NCBI GenBank assembly: GCA_963702305.1
Contig: CAVPBX010000018.1
Span: forward strand, 434,001-498,000
Source of the DNA: PALSA-693 sp963702305
Lineage (GTDB): Bacteria; Actinomycetota; Acidimicrobiia; Acidimicrobiales; Palsa-688
Direction: 5' to 3'
Length of the DNA stretch: 64,000 nucleotides
A program made the translations under genes and the position numbers. Below, in pieces: positions 35,936-44,064 of the stretch. Positions within the stretch are counted from its first letter, which is position 1; every line of letters starts with the position of its first letter. The notes below the pieces were generated by a model that did no database searches, had not been told where the DNA came from, and saw nothing but the letters and a program-made list of their open reading frames with translations.

Positions 35936-37597
35936 ATGAACGACGCCCCCCCGGCTGCGGTCACCAGGCGCGGCGGGATGTCGTGGCTGTGGAACCGCCA
36001 ACTGCAGACCTACCCCGACACCGGCCCGCGCCTGGCGTACCTCGGCATCACGGTCATCGCCACCGTAATGCTCTACTACGAGCTGTACGTCGGCGGCTCG
36101 GTGTCGACGCTGCAGCTGGCGAACCTCCACATGAGCTTCACGTTCTACGTGACGATCCTGGCCTTCGGAAACCTGGTGGGGGCGTTCGGCTCGCTCTTCG
36201 CCGGCCTGGCCGACCGGGTCGGGCGGACCAACCTGGTCGTCGCCGGCCTGATCGTCACCGCCGTCCTCGTCGCCTTCGTGATCCCGGCCGCGACCGACAA
36301 GTGGGTGTTCGCCATCGAGGGGTGGGTGGTGGGGCTGGTCGAGGGCATCTGCCTGGTAGCCACCCCGGCGCTCATCCGCGACTTCTCGCCCCAGGTCGGG
36401 CGGGCCACGGCCATGGGCTTCTGGACCAGCGGGCCGGTCCTGGGCAGCCTCGTCGTCTCCGTCGTCGGAGCCCACACCATCGGGGCCCACACCAACTGGC
36501 AGCACGAGTACCGCATCTGCGGCGTCGCCGGCCTGGTGGTCGCCGCCATCGCCCTGGTCGGGCTGCGGGAGCTCTCCCCGGGCCTGCGCGACCAGCTCAT
36601 GGTCTCCATGCACGACCGGGCCCTGATCGAGGCCCGGGCCAAAGGGATCGACATCGAGGCCTCGCTGCGCAACCCGTTCGGCCAGCTGCTCAAGGCGGAC
36701 GTGATCGTCTCCGCCGTCGGGGTGTCCCTGCTCCTGCTCGCCTACTACACCGCCGTCGGATTCGGCGTCATCTACTTCGCCACCATCTTCAACACCAGCC
36801 TCAAGGACGCCAACGGCCTGGGCAACTGGAACTGGGGTTTCAACGTCATCGCCGTCATCCTCGTCGGCGTGGTCTCCGACCGCCTCCGGGTCCGAAAGCC
36901 CTTCATGGTCATCGGCGGGGTCGGGGCCGCCGTCATGATGGTCCTCTACCTGTCACGGGCCGGGCACGCCACCAGCTACTACCACCTGGCCATCCTGGTC
37001 GCGCTGCTGTCGTTCTTCACCGGGCTGGCCTACACCCCGTGGATGGCGAGCTTCACCGAGACCGTCGAGGACCACAACCCGGCGCTCACGGCCACCGGCC
37101 TCGCCATCTGGGGCTGGATCATCCGGGTGGTCGTCTTCGTGGCGTTCCTGATCATCCCCCATGTCATCAACTCGGTCAGCCCGCTCGTCGACTACGGCAC
37201 CCCGGTGAAGGCGCTCGTCGCCCAGTACCCGGCCGCCACCCTGCCACCGTCGCTGTTGGCCAGCCTGGCCGCCAATCCCACTCCGGCCGCCCTGGCCCAG
37301 GCCCACCAACTGCTCGGGCCCAACTACCTGCAGGACCTGTTGGCCTTGAAGGCCGCCCCGCCCAACGTCCTCACCTATCTCAACGCCCACGGCACCCAGG
37401 TGGCGAAGGCGGCCAAGGACTCACCGGGCCAGTGGCAGACGTGGTACTGGGTCTGCTTCGGCGGCATGGTCGCCTTCTTGGGCTGCATTCCGCTGCTCCG
37501 GGGCCGTTGGAGCCCCAAGGCCGCCAAAGCCGACGAACTGGCCCACGAAGCGCTGGTCGACGCGGAGCTGGCGAAGCTCGGCCAGGGGTCGCCGTGA
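35936..37597 (+). CDS. MFS transporter with large C-terminal extracytoplasmic loop (paralogue 1)
   Basis: The protein has 553 residues and about 12 membrane helices. MFS motif A is seen as GSLFAGLADRVGRTNLVVAG. A cytoplasmic central loop contains AKGIDIEASLRNPFGQLLK. Between the penultimate and last helix there is an insert of about 100 residues (from NSVSPLVDYGTPVKALV to KDSPGQWQTWYW) with no match to standard MFS proteins known to me. The substrate is unknown. The neighbouring P450, CoA ligase and CoA-transferase suggest an organic acid or sterol-like compound. Confidence 0.88.
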   Translation: MNDAPPAAVTRRGGMSWLWNRQLQTYPDTGPRLAYLGITVIATVMLYYELYVGGSVSTLQLANLHMSFTFYVTILAFGNLVGAFGSLFAGLADRVGRTNLVVAGLIVTAVLVAFVIPAATDKWVFAIEGWVVGLVEGICLVATPALIRDFSPQVGRATAMGFWTSGPVLGSLVVSVVGAHTIGAHTNWQHEYRICGVAGLVVAAIALVGLRELSPGLRDQLMVSMHDRALIEARAKGIDIEASLRNPFGQLLKADVIVSAVGVSLLLLAYYTAVGFGVIYFATIFNTSLKDANGLGNWNWGFNVIAVILVGVVSDRLRVRKPFMVIGGVGAAVMMVLYLSRAGHATSYYHLAILVALLSFFTGLAYTPWMASFTETVEDHNPALTATGLAIWGWIIRVVVFVAFLIIPHVINSVSPLVDYGTPVKALVAQYPAATLPPSLLASLAANPTPAALAQAHQLLGPNYLQDLLALKAAPPNVLTYLNAHGTQVAKAAKDSPGQWQTWYWVCFGGMVAFLGCIPLLRGRWSPKAAKADELAHEALVDAELAKLGQGSP

Positions 37598-37672
37598 GCG
37601 CGGCCGGCTCCGACCTTCGCCGCGAATCGGACCAGACCGGGACGAACCCTTAGCGGTGTTCACCCATAGGCG

Positions 37673-37706
37673 TTGTCTGCGGGCCTAACGTGTAGTAAGC
37701 GTTACT
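37673..37706 (+). promoter_or_regulatory. Predicted promoter and operator of the second MFS gene
   Basis: TTGTCT (37673-37678) and TAAGCG (37696-37701) are spaced by 17 nt. The palindrome AGTAA-GCG-TTACT (37694-37706) lies directly over the -10. This is where a TetR- or MarR-type repressor would bind. The start codon is 58 nt downstream. No regulator gene is adjacent. Confidence 0.48.
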
Positions 37707-37713
37707 GACGCTA

Positions 37714-37730
37714 CCGGGCGGACCGCCCGG
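37714..37730 (+). other. Small hairpin in the 5' leader of the second MFS gene
   Basis: CCGGGCG-gac-CGCCCGG is a perfect 7-bp stem with a 3-nt loop, between the predicted promoter and the GGGGGG ribosome-binding site of the gene at 37764. It could stabilise the mRNA leader. No terminator-like U tract follows. Confidence 0.4.
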
Positions 37731-37763
37731 GGCTTGCACTTACCAAACGATCGGGGGGTCTGC

Positions 37764-39464
37764 ATGAGTGTGACCGCAGCTGGCTCAGTGCCGAGACGCG
37801 GGGGATTGGCGTCGTTGTGGGACCGGCAACTCGATAACTATCCAGAAACCGCGCCGCGCATGATGTATCTGGGCATCACGGTGCTGTGCACGGTCATGCT
37901 CTATTACGAGCTGTACGTCGGTGGCTCGGTATCGACGCTGTTCCTGGTCAAGCTGCACATGACCTTCAGCTTCCTGGTGTACACCCTGGCGTTCGGCAAC
38001 CTGATCGGGGCGTTCGGCTCCCTGTTCGCCGGCCTCACCGACCGACTGGGCCGCACCAACCTGGTGGTCGTCGGCCTGCTCATCACCGCCGTCATGACGG
38101 CCTTCGTGATCCCCGCCTCGACCAACAAGTGGGAGTTCACCATCTTCGGCTTCTTCGTCGGCGTGGTCGAAGGCATCTGCCTGGTCGCCACTCCGGCCCT
38201 GATCCGGGACTTCTCGCCCCAGGTCGGGCGGGCCACCGCCATGGGCTTCTGGACCAGCGGCCCGGTGCTCGGCAGCCTGGTGGTGTTCATCGTGGCCAGC
38301 CACACCATCGGCAACAATCCCAGCCCGAACTTCTGGGTGCACGAGTACAAGATCTGCGGCATCGCCGGACTGGTCGTCTTCGCCATCGCCGCCATCGCCC
38401 TTCGAGAGCTGTCCCCCGGGCTGCGAGACCAGCTGATGGTCACCATGCGGGACCGGGCCCTGATCGAGGCCAAGGCCAAGGGCATCGACATCGAGGCCTC
38501 GCTGCGCAACCCGTTCGGCCAGCTGCTCAAGGCCGACGTGATCGTGTCCGCCCTCGGGATCGCCATCTTCCTGCTGATCTACTACACCGCAGTCGGCTTC
38601 GCCCTCATCTACTTCACCACCGTCTTCGGCTTCTCGGTCAAGGACGGCAACGCCCTCGGCAACTGGAACTGGGGGTTCAACGTCATCGCGGTGATCCTCT
38701 TCGGGTTCATCTCCGACCGGTTCCGGGTGCGGAAGCCCTTCATGATCGCCGGCGGCGTCGGCGCCGCCATCATGATCGTCATCTACCTGGAGCAGATCGG
38801 CAAGCCGACCAGCTACTACCACATGGCGATCCTGCTGGCCGCCCTGGCCTTCTGCCTGGGCGTGGCCTACGTGCCGTGGATGGCGAGCTTCACCGAGACC
38901 GTCGAAGCCCGCAACCCGGCGCTCACCGCCACCGGCCTCGCCATCTGGGGCTGGATCATCCGGGTGGTGGTGTTCGTCGCCTACCTGCTGCTGCCGACGG
39001 TGATCAACACGGTGACCCCCTTGGTCACCTACGGGGCGCAGACGGCGGCCTACGCCAAGCAGTACGCGCCCGAGCTCGCCGTGATCCAGGCCCATCCCAA
39101 CATCGTGCCGGTCCTGGCCCAGTTGCAGAAGGGGGTCACGCCCGCTGCGCTGGCGCAGGCCCAGCAGATCCTGGGACCCAACTACATCCAGACGCTCACC
39201 ACGTTCCAGAAGGCCGGCCCGGGCCTGGCCCCGGCCCTGACCTTCCTCGGGGCCCACGCCGCCAAGGTGGAGTCCGCGGCCAAGCACACCGGCAGCCAGT
39301 GGAAGAATTGGTACTGGATCTGCTTCGGCGGCGTCATCTTCTTCCTGGGCACGGTGCCACTCATGAAAGGCAGGTGGAGTCCCAAGGCGGCGAAGGCCGA
39401 CGAGGACGCCCACGAAGCGATGGTGCAGGCCGAGATGGCCAAGCTGTCGCAGGCCACCGTCTAG
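37764..39464 (+). CDS. MFS transporter with large C-terminal extracytoplasmic loop (paralogue 2)
   Basis: The protein has 566 residues and is clearly a tandem paralogue of the preceding gene. Both share blocks such as YYELYVGGSVSTL, IRDFSPQVGRATAMGFWTSG and KGIDIEASLRNPFGQLLKAD. It has the same kind of insertion before the last helix, longer and with repeated Ala/Gln-rich helices (VTPAALAQAQQILGPNYIQ). I start at ATG 37764, after a strong GGGGGG site. The loop is less conserved between the copies than the helices, which suggests different ligands or partners. Confidence 0.88.
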   Translation: MSVTAAGSVPRRGGLASLWDRQLDNYPETAPRMMYLGITVLCTVMLYYELYVGGSVSTLFLVKLHMTFSFLVYTLAFGNLIGAFGSLFAGLTDRLGRTNLVVVGLLITAVMTAFVIPASTNKWEFTIFGFFVGVVEGICLVATPALIRDFSPQVGRATAMGFWTSGPVLGSLVVFIVASHTIGNNPSPNFWVHEYKICGIAGLVVFAIAAIALRELSPGLRDQLMVTMRDRALIEAKAKGIDIEASLRNPFGQLLKADVIVSALGIAIFLLIYYTAVGFALIYFTTVFGFSVKDGNALGNWNWGFNVIAVILFGFISDRFRVRKPFMIAGGVGAAIMIVIYLEQIGKPTSYYHMAILLAALAFCLGVAYVPWMASFTETVEARNPALTATGLAIWGWIIRVVVFVAYLLLPTVINTVTPLVTYGAQTAAYAKQYAPELAVIQAHPNIVPVLAQLQKGVTPAALAQAQQILGPNYIQTLTTFQKAGPGLAPALTFLGAHAAKVESAAKHTGSQWKNWYWICFGGVIFFLGTVPLMKGRWSPKAAKADEDAHEAMVQAEMAKLSQATV

Positions 39465-39485
39465 CCAGCCGTCCCGCTTTCCACG

Positions 39486-39515
39486 CCCGGCCGGGACCTT
39501 CGGGTCCCGGCCGGG
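39486..39515. terminator. Strong hairpin terminator between convergent genes
   Basis: A perfect 13-bp stem CCCGGCCGGGACC / GGTCCCGGCCGGG is closed by a TTCG tetraloop. It lies between the ends of the second MFS gene (39464) and the convergent epoxide hydrolase gene (39521), so it can serve both strands. No long U tract follows, which is usual in high-GC actinobacteria. Confidence 0.85.
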
Positions 39516-39520
39516 TCGCG

Positions 39521-40657
39521 TCAGCGCACGGTGCGGAAGAAGGCCCGGACGTCGTCGACGAACTGGGCCGGCTGCTCGAAGGCGGCGAAATGACCGCCCT
39601 GGGCGGGCTCGTTCCAGAACCGGATGTCGCTGAACCGCCGGGCGGCCCACCGCCTGGAGCTCCGGAAGATCTCCTTCGGGAACACCGACGCCCCCATCGG
39701 CACCGCCACCGGTCCGAGCGGCGGATGGTTGAAGGACTCCCAGTACATGCGGGCGGACGACGCCCCGGTGGCGGGCAGCCAGTACAGCATGATGTTGTCG
39801 AGGATGCGGTCGGCGCCGAGCTGGGCCACCGGGTCGCCGCCGGTGTCGGTCCAGGACCAGAACTTCTCGAGGATCCAGGCGCACTGCCCCGCCGGCGAGT
39901 CGACCAGGCTGTAGCCGATCGTCTGCGGCCGGGTGGACTGCTGCTTGGAGTAGCCCGAGTCGTGCTGCATGTAGTCGTTGACGGTGGCCAGGGCGGCCTG
40001 CTCGGCCTCGGTCAGCTCGCCGTCGTCGGGTCCGGGAAACCCGATGACCATGTTGAGGTGGATGCCGGCGACGTGCTCGGGGTCCTGCTCCGCCAGGCTG
40101 GTCGTCACCATGGAACCCCAGTCGCCGCCCTGCGCCCCGTACCGGTCGTACCCCAGCCGGGCCATGAGGGCCGCCCAGGCGGTGGCGGTACGCACCACGC
40201 TCCAGCCCGTCCCCGCCGGCTTGTCGCTGAACCCGTAGCCCGGCAACGACGGCACCACCACGTGGAAGGCGTCCGCGGCATCACCGCCGTGGGCCGGCGG
40301 ATCGGTCAACGGCCCGATCACCTCTACGAACTCGACGACCGAACCGGGCCAACCGTGGGTCAGGACCAACGGCAGGGCGCCGAGGTGCGGCGACGGCACG
40401 TGCAGGAAGTGGATCCCGACCCCGTCGATCGGCGTCCGGTACTGCGGAAAGGCGTTGAGCCGGGCTTGCCGGGCGGGCCAGTCGTAGCCCTCCGCCCAGT
40501 ACCGGCACAGGTCCTGCACGTAGGCGAGCGGTACCCCCTGCGACCAGTCATCCACCGTCGCCGGCTCCGGCCAGCGGGTCCGCCGCAAGCGGGTCCGCAG
40601 CTCCTCGAGCTCGGCGTCGGGCACCTCGATGGCGAAAGGGGTGATCTCCGGGGCCAT
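39521..40657 (-). CDS. Epoxide hydrolase (alpha/beta hydrolase, EHN type)
   Basis: The protein has 378 residues. The N-terminal EHN domain begins MAPEITPFAIEVPDAELEEL. The oxyanion HGWP is in LVLTHGWPGSVVEF, and the nucleophile Asp is in GAQGGDWGSMV. GYGFSDKP and the catalytic His in AQGGHFAAFEQP are also present. It opens epoxides to diols. Its length is typical of the microsomal-like bacterial group. A GNAT gene lies upstream on the same strand. Confidence 0.93.
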   Translation of the reverse strand: MAPEITPFAIEVPDAELEELRTRLRRTRWPEPATVDDWSQGVPLAYVQDLCRYWAEGYDWPARQARLNAFPQYRTPIDGVGIHFLHVPSPHLGALPLVLTHGWPGSVVEFVEVIGPLTDPPAHGGDAADAFHVVVPSLPGYGFSDKPAGTGWSVVRTATAWAALMARLGYDRYGAQGGDWGSMVTTSLAEQDPEHVAGIHLNMVIGFPGPDDGELTEAEQAALATVNDYMQHDSGYSKQQSTRPQTIGYSLVDSPAGQCAWILEKFWSWTDTGGDPVAQLGADRILDNIMLYWLPATGASSARMYWESFNHPPLGPVAVPMGASVFPKEIFRSSRRWAARRFSDIRFWNEPAQGGHFAAFEQPAQFVDDVRAFFRTVR

Positions 40658-40689
40658 GCGCCGAAACGGTAGCGGCCGAACCCGCGGCC

Positions 40690-41223
40690 TCACCCGAGGG
40701 GCTTGGCCAGGACGACGAACTCCAGGTCCGGCCGGATCGGGAGGCCGTACCGCTCGTCGCCGTAGGGGAACGGCTCGGTGGCGCCCGTCGGCTGGTAGCC
40801 GAGGCGGGCGTACCAGGCGATCAGGTCGAGGCGCTGGCGGATCACGGTCATCTCCATGCGGGTGGCATGCCACTCGGCGCGGGCCAGCCGTTGGGCCTCG
40901 GCCAGCACCGCCCGACCCAGCCCGCGCCCCTGCCGGCCGGGCCGGACCGCGAACATGCCGAAGTACGCCACCCCTCCCGCCCGCCGCTCGAGCTGGCAGC
41001 ACGCCACCAACTCGCCGCCATCGTGGGCCAGCAGCAGGCCGCCTGCGCTGGCCGCGATGATGGCCCGGACCGCCGCCGCGTCGGTGCGCTGCCCTTCCAG
41101 CAGGTCCGCCTCGGTCGTCCAACCCTGGCGGCTGGCCGGGCCCCGGTAGGCGGAGTCGACCAGGTCGACGATGGCGGCGATTTCGTCGTCGGACGCCACG
41201 GCGAAGCGGAAGGCCAGGGGCAC
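40690..41223 (-). CDS. GNAT family N-acetyltransferase
   Basis: The protein has 177 residues from GTG 41223. The acetyl-CoA loop is in FAVRPGRQGRGLGRAVLAEA (pattern R-x-x-G-x-G/A), and the C-terminal strand ends WYARLGYQPTGATEPFPYG. The substrate is unknown. It is 32 bp upstream of the epoxide hydrolase and divergent from the CoA-transferase across 21 bp. Confidence 0.85.
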   Translation of the reverse strand: MPLAFRFAVASDDEIAAIVDLVDSAYRGPASRQGWTTEADLLEGQRTDAAAVRAIIAASAGGLLLAHDGGELVACCQLERRAGGVAYFGMFAVRPGRQGRGLGRAVLAEAQRLARAEWHATRMEMTVIRQRLDLIAWYARLGYQPTGATEPFPYGDERYGLPIRPDLEFVVLAKPLG

Positions 41224-41244
41224 GGCGTGCCATTGTGACCGGCG

Positions 41245-42456
41245 ATGATCGCACCCGACGAACCCGAACCCGCCTCCGGGCCCCTGGCCGGCGTCCGGGT
41301 GCTCGACCTGACCTCGGTGATCATGGGTCCGTACGCCACCCAGCTGCTCGGCGACCTGGGCGCGGATGTGATCGCGGTGGAGCCGGCTGGGGGCGATGCC
41401 ATCCGGGCCATGGGGCCCGGTCCGCATCGGCAGCTGTCCGGGGTGGCGCTCAACGCCCTGCGCAACAAGCGCAACGTGGCGCTCGACTTCAAGCACCCCG
41501 ACGGCCACCGGGCCCTGCTGGACATCGCGGCGACGTGCGACGTGTTTATCACCAACCTGCGACCGGGGACGCTCAGCCGGGCCGGCTTGGCCTACCCCGA
41601 CGTGGTGGCGGTGCGACCGGACGTCGTCTACTGCGAGGCCCACGGCTACCCCACCGGCGGCCCCCGCCAAGACGACCCCGCCTACGACGACGTGATCCAG
41701 GCCGAGAGCGGGATCGCCGACGCCGCCGCCCGCTACACCGGCCAGCCCATGCTCGCCCCCACCCTCCTGGCGGACAAGGTGTGCGGGCTGACCATCGTGT
41801 ACGCCGTCAACGCGGCCCTGTACCGCCGGGCCCATACCGGCCAAGGGGAGCACATCGAGGTGCCGATGCGCGAGACGATTGAAGCCTTCACCCTGATGGA
41901 GCACGGGGCGGCCGCGGTGTCGCGGCCGCCGCTCGGTCCCGCCGGCTACCAGCGCATCCTGACCCCCCACCGCCGGCCGTGGCCGACCCGCGACGGCTGG
42001 ATGGTGGTGCTGCCGTACACCAAGGCGCACTACGACCGGATCTTCGCCGCGGCGGGTCGGGCCGACCTGCTCGGCGACGCCCGGTACGCGACCGGTCGCG
42101 AGCGCATCGCCAACTCCGCCTTCCTCTATGACCTGGTGGGCCGGATGCTGGCCGACCGGACGACGGCCGAATGGCGCACCTTTTTCCGCCAACTCGACGT
42201 ACCCGCCGGGGAGGTGGCCTCGCTCGACGACCTCGTTGATCAGCTGCCCGAGGCCGAGCACCCGCACGCCGGGACCTACAAGGTGTTGCCCCCGCCCGTG
42301 CGGTTCGCCGGGGCCCCGCAGCAGGTGCGCCGGCCGGCGCCGTTGATCGGCGAGCACACCGCCGAGGTGCTGGCCGAGGTCGGCTACGACCAGGGCAGGG
42401 TCGCCGCCCTGCGGGCGTCGGGGGCGATGGGCCGGGTCGCCGCCGATATGGCCTGA
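41245..42456 (+). CDS. CaiB/BaiF family class III CoA-transferase
   Basis: The protein has 403 residues. Family blocks are VRVLDLTSVIMGPYATQLLG, GADVIAVEPAGGDA and VALDFKHPDG, then YDDVIQAESGIADAAARYTG, whose Asp pair includes the predicted nucleophile. It moves CoA between organic acids. The last 73 bases lie antisense to the end of the next, convergent gene. Confidence 0.92.
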   Translation: MIAPDEPEPASGPLAGVRVLDLTSVIMGPYATQLLGDLGADVIAVEPAGGDAIRAMGPGPHRQLSGVALNALRNKRNVALDFKHPDGHRALLDIAATCDVFITNLRPGTLSRAGLAYPDVVAVRPDVVYCEAHGYPTGGPRQDDPAYDDVIQAESGIADAAARYTGQPMLAPTLLADKVCGLTIVYAVNAALYRRAHTGQGEHIEVPMRETIEAFTLMEHGAAAVSRPPLGPAGYQRILTPHRRPWPTRDGWMVVLPYTKAHYDRIFAAAGRADLLGDARYATGRERIANSAFLYDLVGRMLADRTTAEWRTFFRQLDVPAGEVASLDDLVDQLPEAEHPHAGTYKVLPPPVRFAGAPQQVRRPAPLIGEHTAEVLAEVGYDQGRVAALRASGAMGRVAADMA

Positions 42457-43710
42457 GGGTCGATTTCGCGGGCGTGGCCGAGCACCATGGCCGCCACGAA
42501 CAGGCAGAACGCGGCGATCAGGTCGAAGGTAAACCAGCCCGTCAGCTCCAGATGCAGTTGGAGGCCCAGCTGGTTGGCCTGGCTGGGGCTGAGGCCGGCG
42601 ACCGACGCCGGCACCACCTGGTCGACCTGCACCACCGCAGCCGCGAACTGGCCGGCCAGGACGATCAGCGACCCGGCGACCGCCGCGGCCCCCACGGCCC
42701 GGGCCCGCAGCCGGATGGCCACGATGGGGACGGCGGCTAGCGCCAGCGCCGCGCACACCGTACCGAGGACCACCTGCCAGGGGCCTTGGAAGGCGTTGCC
42801 GAGGTTGAAGGTGATCGACCGGCCCGTGGTCGTGGATATCCCCACGTAGTGGTCCCACGCCGGGAGGAAGGCCCCGGCCGTAATCACGGCCAGGGCCGCC
42901 ACCAGAAGGGTGGGGCCGGCCCCGTGGCGGGCGGGTCGTTGCTCTCCGGTTCCGGGCGCCGGGGCCGAAGGCTCGGAGGCGGGGTCCACTACCTCGGGCG
43001 CAGGCACATCGGGCGCAGGCACATCGGGCGTCGCGGCCATCGCCGGCTCGGCGGGCTGGGCCGGCTCGGCGGGCTCGGCCGGCACGGCCGGCACGGCGGC
43101 CGGGGGCGCCCACGGCTCGGGGGCCGGGGGGAGAGCGGCCCCCGAGCCGAGCTGCGGCCGGGCCCAGAGGTCCGACGCCGGCGCCTCGGTTGTGGGCGCG
43201 AGTTCGGCGGCCGCGGGCTCGGTGGCCGCCGGCCCCGGCCGCGGCGTCGGACAGGGCACTCGCCGGCGCAGTCCGGCGCCGGGCGGCCACCACCGCCACC
43301 CCGGCGCCGGCGGCCCCCACCGCCCAGGCGGCGGTCATCAACCACAGCCCGGTCGAACCCTGACCGGAGCCGTAGCGGAACACCTGGCCCAGGTCCGACA
43401 GCCGGAACCCGAACTCGGTGACGGCCAGGCCGGCCGCCAGGCCGGCGGCCACGGCCGACCGGGCCGGTCCGGTGAGCGCGATGCCGAGAGCGCCGGCCCA
43501 GCCCGCGGCCAGCACTGCGTACAACGCGGCCTGGTCCGGCTGCGAGGTCAGCGACCCCTGGCCGGCGCCACCGAAGTACTGGGGGAGCATGGCGACCACG
43601 TGCAGGATGACCGTGGCCAGCAGGAGTCCGGCGGCGCCCAGCTCCAGCGCCGTCGGACGATGGGCCACCGGCGCGGCATCGGGCTGGATCTCGGGGTACA
43701 TCAATTGCAT
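42384..43710 (-). CDS. Membrane protein of unknown function, one frame break
   Basis: The N-terminal part (from MQLMYPEIQPDAAPVAHR) has about four hydrophobic helices (LGAAGLLLATVILHVVAM, ALYAVLAAGWAGALGIAL and others). A Pro/Ala/Glu-rich linker follows (repeated PAEPAEPAQPAEPA and DVPAPDVPAPEV). The C-terminal part has four more helices (LLVAALAVITAGAFL, TVCAALALAAVPIVAIRL and others). The halves are in different frames, joined near 43245. No family was recognised. The 3' end overlaps the convergent CoA-transferase by 73 bp. Confidence 0.6.
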
Positions 43711-44064
43711 GGCATCAGATCCTTACCGTTTCATGTGAACACAACCTGAGACTGGGGGCCAGCCGCGACCGGCCGCCGGCGAGCGGGCCCCGCCGAGTGA
43801 CGCGGCCGCCCGGGCACCCTAACCTCGGGCCGTGCCCCCTCCCGGTGCCGCGCTCTCGCCCCCGCCGGCCGGTCCCCCGGTGCGCACATCTCGGCGTAAC
43901 CGGCGAATCTCGGCGTCCTTTCCGCGGATCCACGTCGTCGATGACACCGAGATGTGCGCCTCACGCCGAGAAGCAGTATTTCGGTGGTCCCCCCGCCCCG
44001 TCCTATGTAATCCTGTAATCATGCGGGTCAGAGGGACCGAGCCGGGGCGGTTGGTGATAGTCCG
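43711..44064. other. 354-bp intergenic region with an inverted/direct repeat cluster
   Basis: There is no convincing gene here; short frames on both strands only follow the repeats. The right half contains four copies of a (A)TCTCGG(C/T)GT motif, described separately, and the rest shows nothing recognisable. The region must carry promoters for the two divergent flanking genes. Confidence 0.7.
43882..43971. repeat. Symmetric cluster of four TCTCGGCGT-type repeats
   Basis: ATCTCGGCGT occurs at 43888-43897 and 43907-43916 on the plus strand. The inverse forms ACACCGAGAT (43945-43954) and ACGCCGAGA (43963-43971) follow. Spacing is 19 and 18 bp within the pairs. In addition GCGCACATCTCGG (43882-43894) pairs perfectly with CCGAGATGTGCGC (43947-43959). 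The arrangement suggests a multi-site operator for the divergent genes or a foldback mobile repeat. Confidence 0.75.

Noticed and set aside
35936..39464. Tandem MFS genes as a duplicated assembly artefact
   Set aside because: The copies differ throughout, including the leaders, loops and flanks, so they are diverged paralogues and not a repeated read.
43731..43964. Short minus-strand open frame of 77 codons
   Set aside because: It only runs through the repeat cluster, has no ribosome-binding site and no recognisable protein features.
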